DNA of 64,000 bases from Phycisphaerae bacterium RAS1 (GTDB taxonomy: Bacteria; Planctomycetota; Phycisphaerae; UBA1845; Fen-1342). A program made the position numbers and the translations under genes. The stretch spans positions 1,674,001 through 1,738,000 of the forward strand of contig SMLU01000001.1 in NCBI GenBank assembly GCA_007859745.1, given 5' to 3'. Within the stretch, counting starts at the first letter, position 1, and each line of letters begins with the position of its first letter. Positions 20,301 through 26,596 of this stretch are shown one piece after another. The notes beneath the pieces were generated by a model. It had not been told where the DNA came from and made no database searches. It saw nothing but the letters and a program-made list of their open reading frames with translations.

Positions 20301-20619
20301 AACACAGCCGGGCGAATGGCCGCGCCTCGGAGGTACGGACGCTCCGCTCACAAATGCCGACACGCTGACGCAGGCTGTTGCCATCCCTTGCTGCATAGCT
20401 AATTGCCTCGTCGCAAATGCGATGCGCCAATACACTGCTGCCTACAACCCCCTTGGCCCAAACTCGACAAGCGCATTAGAAGATGTGTTCAAGGATTGTG
20501 GACTAGTGCTCCAGACATCCGGTTCGACAAGCGGCCTTCCGCCACACGGCTCCGGCGATGATCCTGGACCCTCCACTCATGATGAAGAGGACTTCAACAA
20601 GCACTGTCGCCCACAGTAG
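14356..20619 (+). CDS. RHS/YD-repeat secreted protein with dockerin-type loops
   Basis: A 2087-aa surface or secreted polymorphic-toxin-type protein. The start at 14356 has GGAGAG upstream and opens a Sec signal peptide (LLFGMLLLSRPSLSVA, cut near residue 36). A dockerin-like calcium loop pair follows (CDANCDGVVNCLDYDW, residues about 42-60), then a Cys/Pro-rich linker. From about 350 to 1800 there are many YD repeats (YDALGRV, YDVLGRL). A second dockerin pair interrupts them at about 1569-1632 (GDMNCDGQLNVLDIN, GDMNGDGEVDILDVN). The RHS core is at about 1798-1878 (YDPYGN, FDAETGFGAWLYRPYDPRAG, DPDG). The last 200 residues are variable and Cys-rich and may be the toxin tip. A small membrane-protein gene follows after 6 bases. 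Confidence 0.87.
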   Translation: MHPRPFNALRHLPFLRPTLLFGMLLLSRPSLSVADPPQGLPCDANCDGVVNCLDYDWILDVLNGGPGFPECDLVWWDPTSGDEELTDFDFCFCTCGCTPDPPPPPSDCGPPAPPAGTCDTPEPAALCGVEYAWTPTPQICPRGTADLLAIACTQAKWSIQGASNGCRLITYADDCNDALTGAMLVAGDKPCTVVVQVTKGSCSANVVVTVGCGDAGGCPSGGCGSGGVPGAGSASVKSSVELRFAMGAASDDQSAGFLRVFAETPTEALSKPASLQYAFEPEGVTVRRNGTTGQIEQVRSLDVLANIRDDDPDDDTYYIEYFLPGEVSDWSSDPVGPWDTTGTPAVVWTIESADGAPDFHHLRATKTVGTTTQVVYDFEYDDILPTPDLAWSWTLTTSDGSETLRTEGVTHEVDSEAHTETTNYVRTEDDEIVEHVREIIQNYGGNEAVIEHVVDPNGLNLATQYEYYTDNLSVLRLKSRRNPDGAWAWYNYASGGGNVTVTEITGILDQSFVSDPDPDDPGMRAIETTTNSNGQLVSIVERIEGAIVAQADFQQSATQQIELRCVDAACNDVLVTTTTWTAADRRHVDLVVYPDGTRSDHAYEQGTYSFSGGNPTFTPSSSGTFSRHSVAKLAHGGASVTGKTTIDGTIEDASGRVVLNETLAVTASGTARVSWTAREYDGLGRVTSTISLNGEQSSVSYGSSTCCDTRTVTDSSGIVTSYHYDVLGRLTQTVKTADTNVVRVIQYLAEDVEGTILRVELTTTSAGALSLETVRKFDRAGRLVADVDDAGLPTELAYTSAGRTRTITRPGGLTEVTEYYRDGRVKSVTGDVIEQHYTYGVESSGRTWTKVVTGASNSTRYVKTLYDALGRVVEEERPAFSPDVENPLEPLVSTYEYYDSGTGAGQLKKVSQPGRAPTVYVYDVLGSLSRTGLDVGNDGLNLQSEDRITDTEALYQLCGSSICRETTTTVYTTVDETDTVATVQREYLTALPSGTVRWTETEDADQNVTTSKTHINAATKTVTQYMQYPGQSTPFAASVTINGLLQSTTSRAGIVTDYGYDALERRADVTDGRDNTTTTAYDEGTTRVDFVANANGDVADYVYDEEAGRLIAVGNLLDDDESYVWTRYAYDTNKPGHPLYRVWGHVPQPVQFDFNSLGERVGLHTYRIDANGPGGGPDWNGTTWPSGAGDGDETEWAFDPATGLLTAKTYDDATQTKYSYTPEGRLYTRTWARLVNGNPLVTTYTYDENTGELATINYSDTAASPDAVFTYTRTGLTDVVTDNRLEITHDYDYDALLQLETETISELTAGVLYEKVITRGYSEIAPGRLESLQVGTTGDLDADYAAAYAYNGPTARMTRVTGPGLPSGGGSDFGAWYSYLASSELLEKTEIKSAANAVLLRTTRSFEADRDLLTTIENKWDPAGTPVVKSRYTYTNDRLARRTSVLNEGTAFSLPSPHTAAYNRYGYNDRNELTTAYRYLGDDPSEFETDDPVPNEHFKYDYDPIGNRRGAWMGPEGEDPLVGSEYNPTNGLNQYERVATVSGIEESPSISNWIEHDEDGNLSLTHVAGDMNCDGQLNVLDINIFTMAILDPEQYIELYPDCRIGNGDMNGDGEVDILDVNTFVYLVGANNGTYTRYVWNAENRLIEVWPAANGADWPDDTLRSEYVYDYLGRRVIKRVYTWTTGSPGSWSLTLDRRFVYDGWLLLLELDGLDENAVIRKYTWGLDLSGLSGGSVGSASGRSSDDGRSSAGGIGGLLAMEQASGVQSGYSGGYLYCYDANGNVTQLLDADDGAIAVKYEYDPYGNCVNTATSGELDQPMKFSTRPFDAETGFGAWLYRPYDPRAGRWVSREPLEPSPDGTRSHAYVFAMNAPLDLVDPDGRQIMRPPPRRVAPARPTPRIVVPDPGRPITANPECCDRCEVEIAMRVVLRNITGDTPFVPGERTHRQDIHFSARVWRLGCKCSGEVGALIDAPNVITYGPVRTQPGEWPRLGGTDAPLTNADTLTQAVAIPCCIANCLVANAMRQYTAAYNPLGPNSTSALEDVFKDCGLVLQTSGSTSGLPPHGSGDDPGPSTHDEEDFNKHCRPQ

Positions 20620-20625
20620 TGCGAT

Positions 20626-20871
20626 ATGCTCAAAAAGTGCCCACTCTGTGGCCTGCACACAGAGGAGAAATACAGGTACTGCGACTGCGGGTACGATTGG
20701 AATGATCCCGACCCCAGCATCGCACGGCGCGTAATGCACCGCCTGTCGCAATGGCATGCACTAGCTAGACTAGGTCCGTGGGAGGTTGTTATTGTCGGTA
20801 TTGGTGGTGCCGTTGTGCTGGTGATGTTGGTTGTATTAGCATGGGCCGTAGCCGTCCTGTGCAGCGATTGA
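20626..20871 (+). CDS. Zinc-ribbon/one-TM small protein, possible immunity protein
   Basis: An 81-aa protein starting six bases after the RHS stop. MLKKCPLCGLHTEEKYRYCDCGYDW carries CxxC and CxC pairs of a zinc ribbon. Residues about 52-78 (VVIVGIGGAVVLVMLVVLAW) form one transmembrane helix. Genes directly behind RHS toxins often encode the cognate immunity protein, and a small membrane protein would fit. That role is inferred from position alone; no family was recognised. Confidence 0.52.
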   Translation: MLKKCPLCGLHTEEKYRYCDCGYDWNDPDPSIARRVMHRLSQWHALARLGPWEVVIVGIGGAVVLVMLVVLAWAVAVLCSD

Positions 20872-21028
20872 GTACGGGCGGATGGCATGCTCGGTAAGTA
20901 ACGTCGGGGTTGAGAAAAAGCCCCTTACGAGTACGAGTATGAGTACGATTCGCCACTCCGTGCCGGATACCTGATCTGAATGCGCACACGCAGAAATACT
21001 CTCACACGACGCGGGAGCCGGACATCGA

Positions 21029-21402
21029 GTTCACCTACACCCGCACCGGCTTGACCGACGTCGTCACCGACAACCGGCTCGAAGCCACGCATGACTACGA
21101 CTACGACTGCCTTGCTCCAGCTTGAAACCGAGACGATCAGCGAGCTGACGGCCGGCGTGCTTTACGAAAAGGTCATCACCCGCGGCTACAGCGAGATTGC
21201 CCCGAATCGGCTGGAGAACCTGCAGGTCGGCACGAGCGGCGACCTCGACGCCGACTACGCCGCGGCGTACGCCTACGACGGCCCGACCGCGCGCATGACG
21301 CGCGTCACAGGCCCGGGCCTGCCGACGGGCAGCGGGTCGGACTATGGTGCGTGGTACTCGTACCGGGCGAACAGCGAGCTGGTAGAGAAGACCGAGATCA
21401 AG
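21029..21402 (+). pseudogene. RHS gene fragment, left part (interrupted by IS)
   Basis: Closely repeats the intact RHS gene at about 18157-18530 (FTYTRTGLTDVVTDNRLE, RGYSEIAPNRLENLQVGT). One extra base at about 21108 shifts the frame, and no start or upstream part is present. The match stops exactly where the IS21-family element begins and resumes at 24083 after it. This is therefore a partial duplication of the RHS middle region, later split by transposition. Confidence 0.87.
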
Positions 21403-21518
21403 TGTCAGCGGGCGAGCAAAACCAGCCATGCGGGGGCGGGTCAATACCAGCCACTTGAGGAGATTCCGTTTCGCGGCGACAGCCGGCGCAGCCAGTGGTT
21501 GGCTGCAGGAGGCTGTGC

Positions 21519-23090
21519 ATGGCGAATCGGCTCAGGATGGCCAAGATTCACTCCATTCAGACTTTACATGCGCGGGGCTGGTCGCAGCGGCGGATCGCGC
21601 GGGCGTTGGGCGTCGATCGTGAGACAGTCGCCCGGTACGTCCGCGCTGACGCGGCCGGCGATCAAAACCAGCCAAACCCGCCCACCGGGTCGGACGGGCA
21701 TCACGATCCGCCGACAGACCAAAACCAGCCAAACCCGCCCGCCGGGTCGAGCGGTCCCGTCAGCCGCTGCGAACCGTTTCGCGAGCGGATTGGCAGTGCG
21801 CTGCAGCACGGTCTCTCGGCCAAGCGCATCTGGCAGGACCTGCGGGTCGAGCAGGGCTTTGAAGGCGGCTACGACGCGGTCAAACGCTTTTGTCGGCGCC
21901 TGCAATTCAGCCAGCCGCTGCCGTTCCGGCGCATTGAAGTCGCTCCGGGCGAGGAAGCCCAGGTCGATTTCGGGCGCGGCGCGCCGGTTTTGGCGCCGGG
22001 ATCCAAGAGCAGCAAGCCCCGTTATCGCCGCCCGCACGTCCTGCGGGTCGTGTTGAGTCACTCGCGCAAGGGTTACAGCGAAGCCGTCGATCGCCAGACC
22101 ACCGACAACTTCATCCGCTGCCTGGAGAACGCGTTCCAGCAGTTCGGCGGCGTACCCAGGACGCTGGTGATCGACAACCTGAAGGCCGCGGTGACGAAGG
22201 CCGACTGGTTCGAGCCGGAGCTCAACCCCAAGCTGCAGGCGTTCGCCGAGCACTGCGGCACGGTGATCCTGCCGACCAAGCCGTACACGCCACGTCACAA
22301 AGGCAAGGTTGAACGCGGTGTCGATTACGTGCAGGAGAACGGCCTCAAAGGCCGCACGTTCGACAGCCTGGCGGCGCAGAACCGCTTTCTGGCCGAGTGG
22401 GAGACCACCGTCGCCGATACGCGCATTCACGGCACGACTCGCCAGCAGGTTGGCAAGATCTTCGACCAGGTCGAGAGGCCTGCGCTGCTGCCGTTGCCGG
22501 CGACGCGTTTTCCGTGCTTCCAGGAGGGCCAGCGGGTCGTCAATCGCGATGGGCACGTGGAAGTGGCACACGCGTACTACTCCGTACCGCCCGAACATGG
22601 CGGCCGACGCGTGTGGGTGCGCTGGGACAACCAGGTCGTGCGCATCTTCAATCAGCGGCTGGTGCAGATCGCGATCCACGCACGGCGCGAACCCGGGCGG
22701 TTTGCGACGGACGACCGGCACATCGCCCCCGAGAAGCGCCGTGGAATCGAGCGCGGCACGGCCTGGTGGCTGCACAAGGCCGCCGCCATCGGCGACGAAG
22801 CCGGCCGCTGGGCCCAGACGCTCATCGAGCAGCGCGGCATCCACGCCCTGCGGGCCGTCATGGGGCTGGTCAGTCTGACGCAACGCCATCGCGACGCCGA
22901 GATCGAGCAGGCCTGCCGCATCGCGCGTTCCCACGCCGCCTGGCGGCTGCGCGACGTTCGCAACCTGCTCAAACGCCAGGATGCGCCGCAGCAGGATCGA
23001 TTCGAGTTTACCGCCGAGCACCCGCTGATCCGGTCCCTGTCGGACTACGGTCGGCTGGTGCAGTCCGCCTTCGAGGAGGTTCACGCATGA
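21519..23090 (+). CDS. istA: IS21-family transposase IstA
   Basis: A 523-aa DDE transposase. The start at 21519 follows AGGAGG at ideal spacing. A helix-turn-helix (WSQRRIARALGVDRETVARY, residues 21-40) would bind the IS ends. The catalytic core has AQVDFG (D150), LVIDNLKA (D219) and HKGKVERGVDY (E265), the DDE triad of the rve fold. The C-terminal half has the beta-barrel and Mu-C-like region (HVEVAHAYYSVP). A Pro-rich insert repeats NQPNPP twice at about 50-74, next to the helix-turn-helix. All catalytic residues are present, so it is probably active. istB follows in the same transcript. Confidence 0.96.
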   Translation: MANRLRMAKIHSIQTLHARGWSQRRIARALGVDRETVARYVRADAAGDQNQPNPPTGSDGHHDPPTDQNQPNPPAGSSGPVSRCEPFRERIGSALQHGLSAKRIWQDLRVEQGFEGGYDAVKRFCRRLQFSQPLPFRRIEVAPGEEAQVDFGRGAPVLAPGSKSSKPRYRRPHVLRVVLSHSRKGYSEAVDRQTTDNFIRCLENAFQQFGGVPRTLVIDNLKAAVTKADWFEPELNPKLQAFAEHCGTVILPTKPYTPRHKGKVERGVDYVQENGLKGRTFDSLAAQNRFLAEWETTVADTRIHGTTRQQVGKIFDQVERPALLPLPATRFPCFQEGQRVVNRDGHVEVAHAYYSVPPEHGGRRVWVRWDNQVVRIFNQRLVQIAIHARREPGRFATDDRHIAPEKRRGIERGTAWWLHKAAAIGDEAGRWAQTLIEQRGIHALRAVMGLVSLTQRHRDAEIEQACRIARSHAAWRLRDVRNLLKRQDAPQQDRFEFTAEHPLIRSLSDYGRLVQSAFEEVHA

Positions 23091-23228
23091 AGATTGTGGT
23101 CGCAGCCTGCTGCGCGTTCTCAAGCTCACTCGCGCGGCACGTTTTGGGGGAAACCAGCTTCGCAGTTTTCCCCCAAACCCCCTTCCTTGAGCTTCTTCCC
23201 CTCCACCGGAAGAGCGGAGGACCTTCCC

Positions 23229-24014
23229 ATGAATGATGCGCTTCGCACCGCCCTGACCCGCCTGCGCCTGTCAGGCCTGGCCGGCTCGCTCGATGTTCGA
23301 CTTCAGGAAGCGACTGGCAATCGCCTCGGCCACGCCGAGTTCCTCGAGCTGGTGCTCCAGGATGAGCTGCTCGTCCGCAACGACCGGCTGATCAGCCGCC
23401 GCACCAAGGCCGCCGGCTTCCGTGAACACAAGACGCTCGACGACTTCGACTGGCAGTTCAACCCATCCATCAAGCGCAAGCCGGTATTCGATCTGGCCGC
23501 CGGCCGCTTCATCCGCGAAGCCCGCGACGTGCTGCTGCTCGGTCCGCCCGGCACGGGCAAGAGCCATCTGGCTCAGGCCATCGGCCACGCCGTCATCAAG
23601 GCCGGCTGCACCGTGCTCTACCGTTCGATCTTCGACCTGGTCCGCGACTTCCTCTCCGACGAGGCCCTCGGCGGACAGGACAAAACGCTGGAACGCTACC
23701 TGCGGCCCGACCTCGTGATCATCGACGACATGGGCATGAAGCAGTTGCCGAAACGGTCGGGCGAATACCTGTTCGAGATCATCATGCGCCGCTACCAGGT
23801 CCGCTCGACCATGATGACCAGCAACCGGCCGCTGGAAGACTGGGGCAAACTCATCGGCGACGTGCCCAGCGCCACCGCCATCCTCGACCGTTTCCTGCAC
23901 AACGCCGAAGTCATCACCATCAACAGCCGCAGCTACCGACTCAAGGATCACAAACCGGCCCCCGGCAGCGAGAAAGCGAAAGCAGAGGCCGCTTGCGAAC
24001 CCGTGGAGAAATGA
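23229..24014 (+). CDS. istB: IS21-family helper ATPase IstB
   Basis: A 261-aa AAA+ ATPase of the DnaC/IstB type that helps IstA choose targets. GPPGTGKS (105-112) is Walker A and LVIIDDMG (162-169) is Walker B; a YRSIFDLVRDF stretch and the C-terminal SYRLKDH are typical of the family. GGAGG stands 7 bases before the ATG. The 138-base gap from istA is unusually long for this pair and lacks a clear promoter. The domain layout and length match complete family members. Confidence 0.96.
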   Translation: MNDALRTALTRLRLSGLAGSLDVRLQEATGNRLGHAEFLELVLQDELLVRNDRLISRRTKAAGFREHKTLDDFDWQFNPSIKRKPVFDLAAGRFIREARDVLLLGPPGTGKSHLAQAIGHAVIKAGCTVLYRSIFDLVRDFLSDEALGGQDKTLERYLRPDLVIIDDMGMKQLPKRSGEYLFEIIMRRYQVRSTMMTSNRPLEDWGKLIGDVPSATAILDRFLHNAEVITINSRSYRLKDHKPAPGSEKAKAEAACEPVEK

Positions 24015-24082
24015 GCATCATGCAAACTACTGGCTGGCTTTAACCCGCCCCTCAATGGCTGGATTCAACCCGCCCGGTGACA

Positions 24083-24341
24083 CAAGAACGCCGCGAACGC
24101 CGTGCTGCTGCAAACCACGCGCGGGTTAGAGCAGCATCGCGACCTGCTGACGTCGGTCGAGAACAAGTGGGATCCGGCCGGAACGCCGGTAGTGAAGTCC
24201 CGGTACACGTACACGAACGATCGCCTGGCCCGCCGGACGTCGGTGCTGAACGAGGGCACGGCGTTTTCGCTGCCGTCGCCGCACACGGCGGCGTATAATC
24301 GGTACGGCTACAACGACCGGAACGAGTTGACGATGACATAA
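24083..24341 (+). pseudogene. RHS gene fragment, right part
   Basis: Continues the duplicated RHS fragment after the IS. From about 24090 it matches the intact gene at about 18532-18780 (SVENKWDPAGTPVVKSRYTY, RRTSVLNEGTAFSLPSPH). The match ends at about 24332 and a TAA follows, so the C-terminal core is missing. No promoter or start remains. Confidence 0.87.
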
Positions 24342-24474
24342 TCCCAACGCCGGGCGCTCGGCGAAGCCACCGATCCCACTAGTGAGTCCGAGAAGAATGA
24401 TTCCTGCGCCGATTCTGCGCTGACGTTGCATCGCCGTCGGCAAGCGTACGCTCGCAGCAGCCGATCAAACCTGC
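24342..24474. other. Upstream region of the cas operon
   Basis: About 130 bases between the RHS remnant and cas4-cas1. It should carry the adaptation-operon promoter, but no convincing -35/-10 pair or ribosome site was found. Confidence 0.25.
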
Positions 24475-26277
24475 ATGGACGCCTCCCACTGGCCATGCCG
24501 CGGCGTGGCCGAGCACGCATATTGTCCGCGCCTCTTCTACTACATGACAGTAGAAGGTGTCTTCCTGCCCAGCGCGGATACCGAGCAGGGCGCCGGCGTT
24601 CACACGAGAGTAGATCGACCGAGCGAAGCCCCGCCCGCACCTGCAACCAACGGTAACAACGGTCGCCGCAAGAAAACGGTCGAGAAGCTGGAGGAGTCGG
24701 AACCGACGGCCGACCCAGACCGGCCGCGATCCGTCAGAAGTCTCGCTCTGACCAGCGACCGGCTCGGCCTGACCGCCAAGCTCGACATAGCCGAGATTCA
24801 GGGCACCACGGCCATCCCGGTCGAGTACCGCAAGGGGCGGCCGAAACGCTCCGGCGAAATTGCCGAACCCACCGACGAGATGATGGAGCAACCCCGTTTG
24901 CTCCCAGGCCCCGAGCCGTGGCCGACCGACCGGGTGCAGATCGGCTTGCAGGCGATTCTGCTTGAAGAGGCCGGATACACCGTCACGGAGGCGTACCTCT
25001 ATTACGCCGCCGAGCGGCTGAAACTCCGTGTGCCCGTTGACGATGAGCTGAAGCGCGAAGCGCTCGCTGAATTGGACGCAGCCAAACGAGACGCCGGGGG
25101 ACAGCGCCCGCCGCCGCTGGTCAACGATCCACGCTGCCCGCGATGTTCACTCCAGCCGATCTGCCTGCCCGACGAGATCAACCACCAACGCCTTACAGCG
25201 CTTACTATCAACGGTCAGGCGACGGACGAGCAGACGACGCCACGAAAGCTCTGGCCGCCGCGTGACGACGGCATTCATGTGGTTCTCCAGCGCGAGGGCA
25301 TCCGGATCGGAGTACGCGGACAATCTGTCCGCGTCACCGACAAGGATGGAGAGCTGGTCCGCGATTTCCCGCTCGCCAACCTGGAATCGCTGGCCGTGCT
25401 CGGGGGCGTGCAGATATCGACGCAGGCGCTCTCCGTCTTCGCGGACAATGAAGTACCTGTTGCATACCTGACAGCTGCCGGCCGCCTGGTCGCGATGATG
25501 GACCCGCTCGGACCCACCAGTGCCGCCGTTCGCGCCGCTCAAATCCGCGTGCTCGACCGCCCGGAGAAGGCGCTTGAACTCGCACGCGCCGTCACCGTGG
25601 CGAAGATCGCCAACCAGCGCACGCTGTTGATGCGTAACCACGCCGCGCTTCCGTCGCGCGTTGCCGCCGACATGCAGGAGAGCGTTTCCGCCGCGGAGCG
25701 AGCGACCACGTTGGACGAACTTCGCGGACACGAAGGCAATGCCGCCGCTATTTACTTCGCTCACTTCGCCGGGATGTTCAAGGAAGGCGTCAAGGGGATC
25801 GCCGCTCGTTTCGACACCAACGGCCGTCAGCGCCGGCCGCCGCCCGATCCGGTTAACGCCGTGCTGTCGTTCGCGTATTCGATGCTGACCAACGAATGCA
25901 CGGCGGCGTGCCGGCTCGCAAGCCTGGAGCCAACACTCGGGGCACTCCACGCCACGCGACCCGGCCGCCCCGCGCTCGCCTTGGACCTCATGGAGCCATT
26001 CCGACCGCTCATCGCCGATTCCATCGCCGTCTCCGCATTCAACCGCGGCGAACTGACCGAAGGGCACTTCCTCGACACGGCCGCAGGCTGCGCCCTGACC
26101 GACGCCGGACGCAAGGGGTTTTTCTCCGCGTACGGCCGGCGGATGGACACCGAAGTGTCTCACCCGGCCTTCGAGTACCGGCTCAGCTACCGCCGGATGC
26201 TCATTCTTCACGCCCGCCTTGTCGCCGCGTGGCTGCTCGGCGAGGTGCCGACGCTGGCGTTCCTGACGACGAGGTAA
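24475..26277 (+). CDS. cas4-cas1: Cas4-Cas1 fusion (CRISPR adaptation)
   Basis: A 600-aa fusion that trims and integrates new spacers together with Cas2. The Cas4 part (1-235) has HAYCPRLFYY (C17), GVHTRVD (H43), AKLDIAEI (D104) and PVEYRKG (117-119), and the iron-sulfur cysteines C221, C224 and C230 (RCPRCSLQPIC). The usual catalytic Lys of the (D/E)xK motif reads Arg here, next to a Lys. The Cas1 part (about 260-600) has the metal ligands E420 (GHEGNAAAIYF), H492 (LHATRPGRPAL) and E507 (DLMEPFRPL). Such fusions are typical of type I-U/I-G and V-B systems. A charged linker (about 50-90, RRKKTVEKLEESE) interrupts Cas4. cas2 starts 4 bases after the stop. Confidence 0.96.
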   Translation: MDASHWPCRGVAEHAYCPRLFYYMTVEGVFLPSADTEQGAGVHTRVDRPSEAPPAPATNGNNGRRKKTVEKLEESEPTADPDRPRSVRSLALTSDRLGLTAKLDIAEIQGTTAIPVEYRKGRPKRSGEIAEPTDEMMEQPRLLPGPEPWPTDRVQIGLQAILLEEAGYTVTEAYLYYAAERLKLRVPVDDELKREALAELDAAKRDAGGQRPPPLVNDPRCPRCSLQPICLPDEINHQRLTALTINGQATDEQTTPRKLWPPRDDGIHVVLQREGIRIGVRGQSVRVTDKDGELVRDFPLANLESLAVLGGVQISTQALSVFADNEVPVAYLTAAGRLVAMMDPLGPTSAAVRAAQIRVLDRPEKALELARAVTVAKIANQRTLLMRNHAALPSRVAADMQESVSAAERATTLDELRGHEGNAAAIYFAHFAGMFKEGVKGIAARFDTNGRQRRPPPDPVNAVLSFAYSMLTNECTAACRLASLEPTLGALHATRPGRPALALDLMEPFRPLIADSIAVSAFNRGELTEGHFLDTAAGCALTDAGRKGFFSAYGRRMDTEVSHPAFEYRLSYRRMLILHARLVAAWLLGEVPTLAFLTTR

Positions 26278-26281
26278 CGCC

Positions 26282-26572
26282 ATGCGCCGCTGCTATCTCG
26301 TCTGCTACGACGTGCGGAACGACAAGCGCCTCCGCCGCATCCATAAGGTGATGAAGGCGTACGGCGAGCCGTGGCAGTATTCCGTGTTCTACTGCACGCT
26401 CAAGGCCATCGACCGCGTCCGCCTTGAGAACGCCGCTCGTGAGGTGCTGAACCTGAGAGAAGATCAGCTCCTCATTGTGGACTTGGGCAGCAACGAGGAA
26501 GCCGCCCGCGAAGCCGCGACGGTTCTGGGGGAAAGTTTGCCCGACGCGGAGACCGGAACCGTCGTGATCTGA
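26282..26572 (+). CDS. cas2: CRISPR-associated endoribonuclease-fold protein Cas2
   Basis: A 96-aa Cas2 that forms the centre of the Cas1-Cas2 integrase. MRRCYLVCYDV shows the first beta strand with the conserved Asp at position 10, followed by NDKRLRRIHKVMKAYG and the strand WQYSVFYCTL. The ferredoxin-like layout and size match the family. It lies between cas4-cas1 (4-base gap) and cas12b (24-base gap), one operon. Confidence 0.96.
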   Translation: MRRCYLVCYDVRNDKRLRRIHKVMKAYGEPWQYSVFYCTLKAIDRVRLENAAREVLNLREDQLLIVDLGSNEEAAREAATVLGESLPDAETGTVVI

Positions 26573-26596
26573 TCGACTTCCGGATATTCTTCGTGC

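Larger units (their letters stand above)
21403..24082 (+). mobile_element. IS21-family insertion sequence
   Basis: A complete 2680-bp element. It starts TGTCAGCGGGCGAGC and ends, on the complement, TGTCACCGGGCGGGT. The imperfect terminal inverted repeats extend about 50 bases, including CCAGCCAT and GGGGCGGGT in both ends. CAAG is present on both flanks (21399-21402 and 24083-24086), a 4-bp target duplication. Removing the element and one CAAG restores the RHS reading GAGATCAAGAACGCC seen in the related gene. It carries intact istA and istB. The clean ends suggest recent insertion. Confidence 0.94.
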
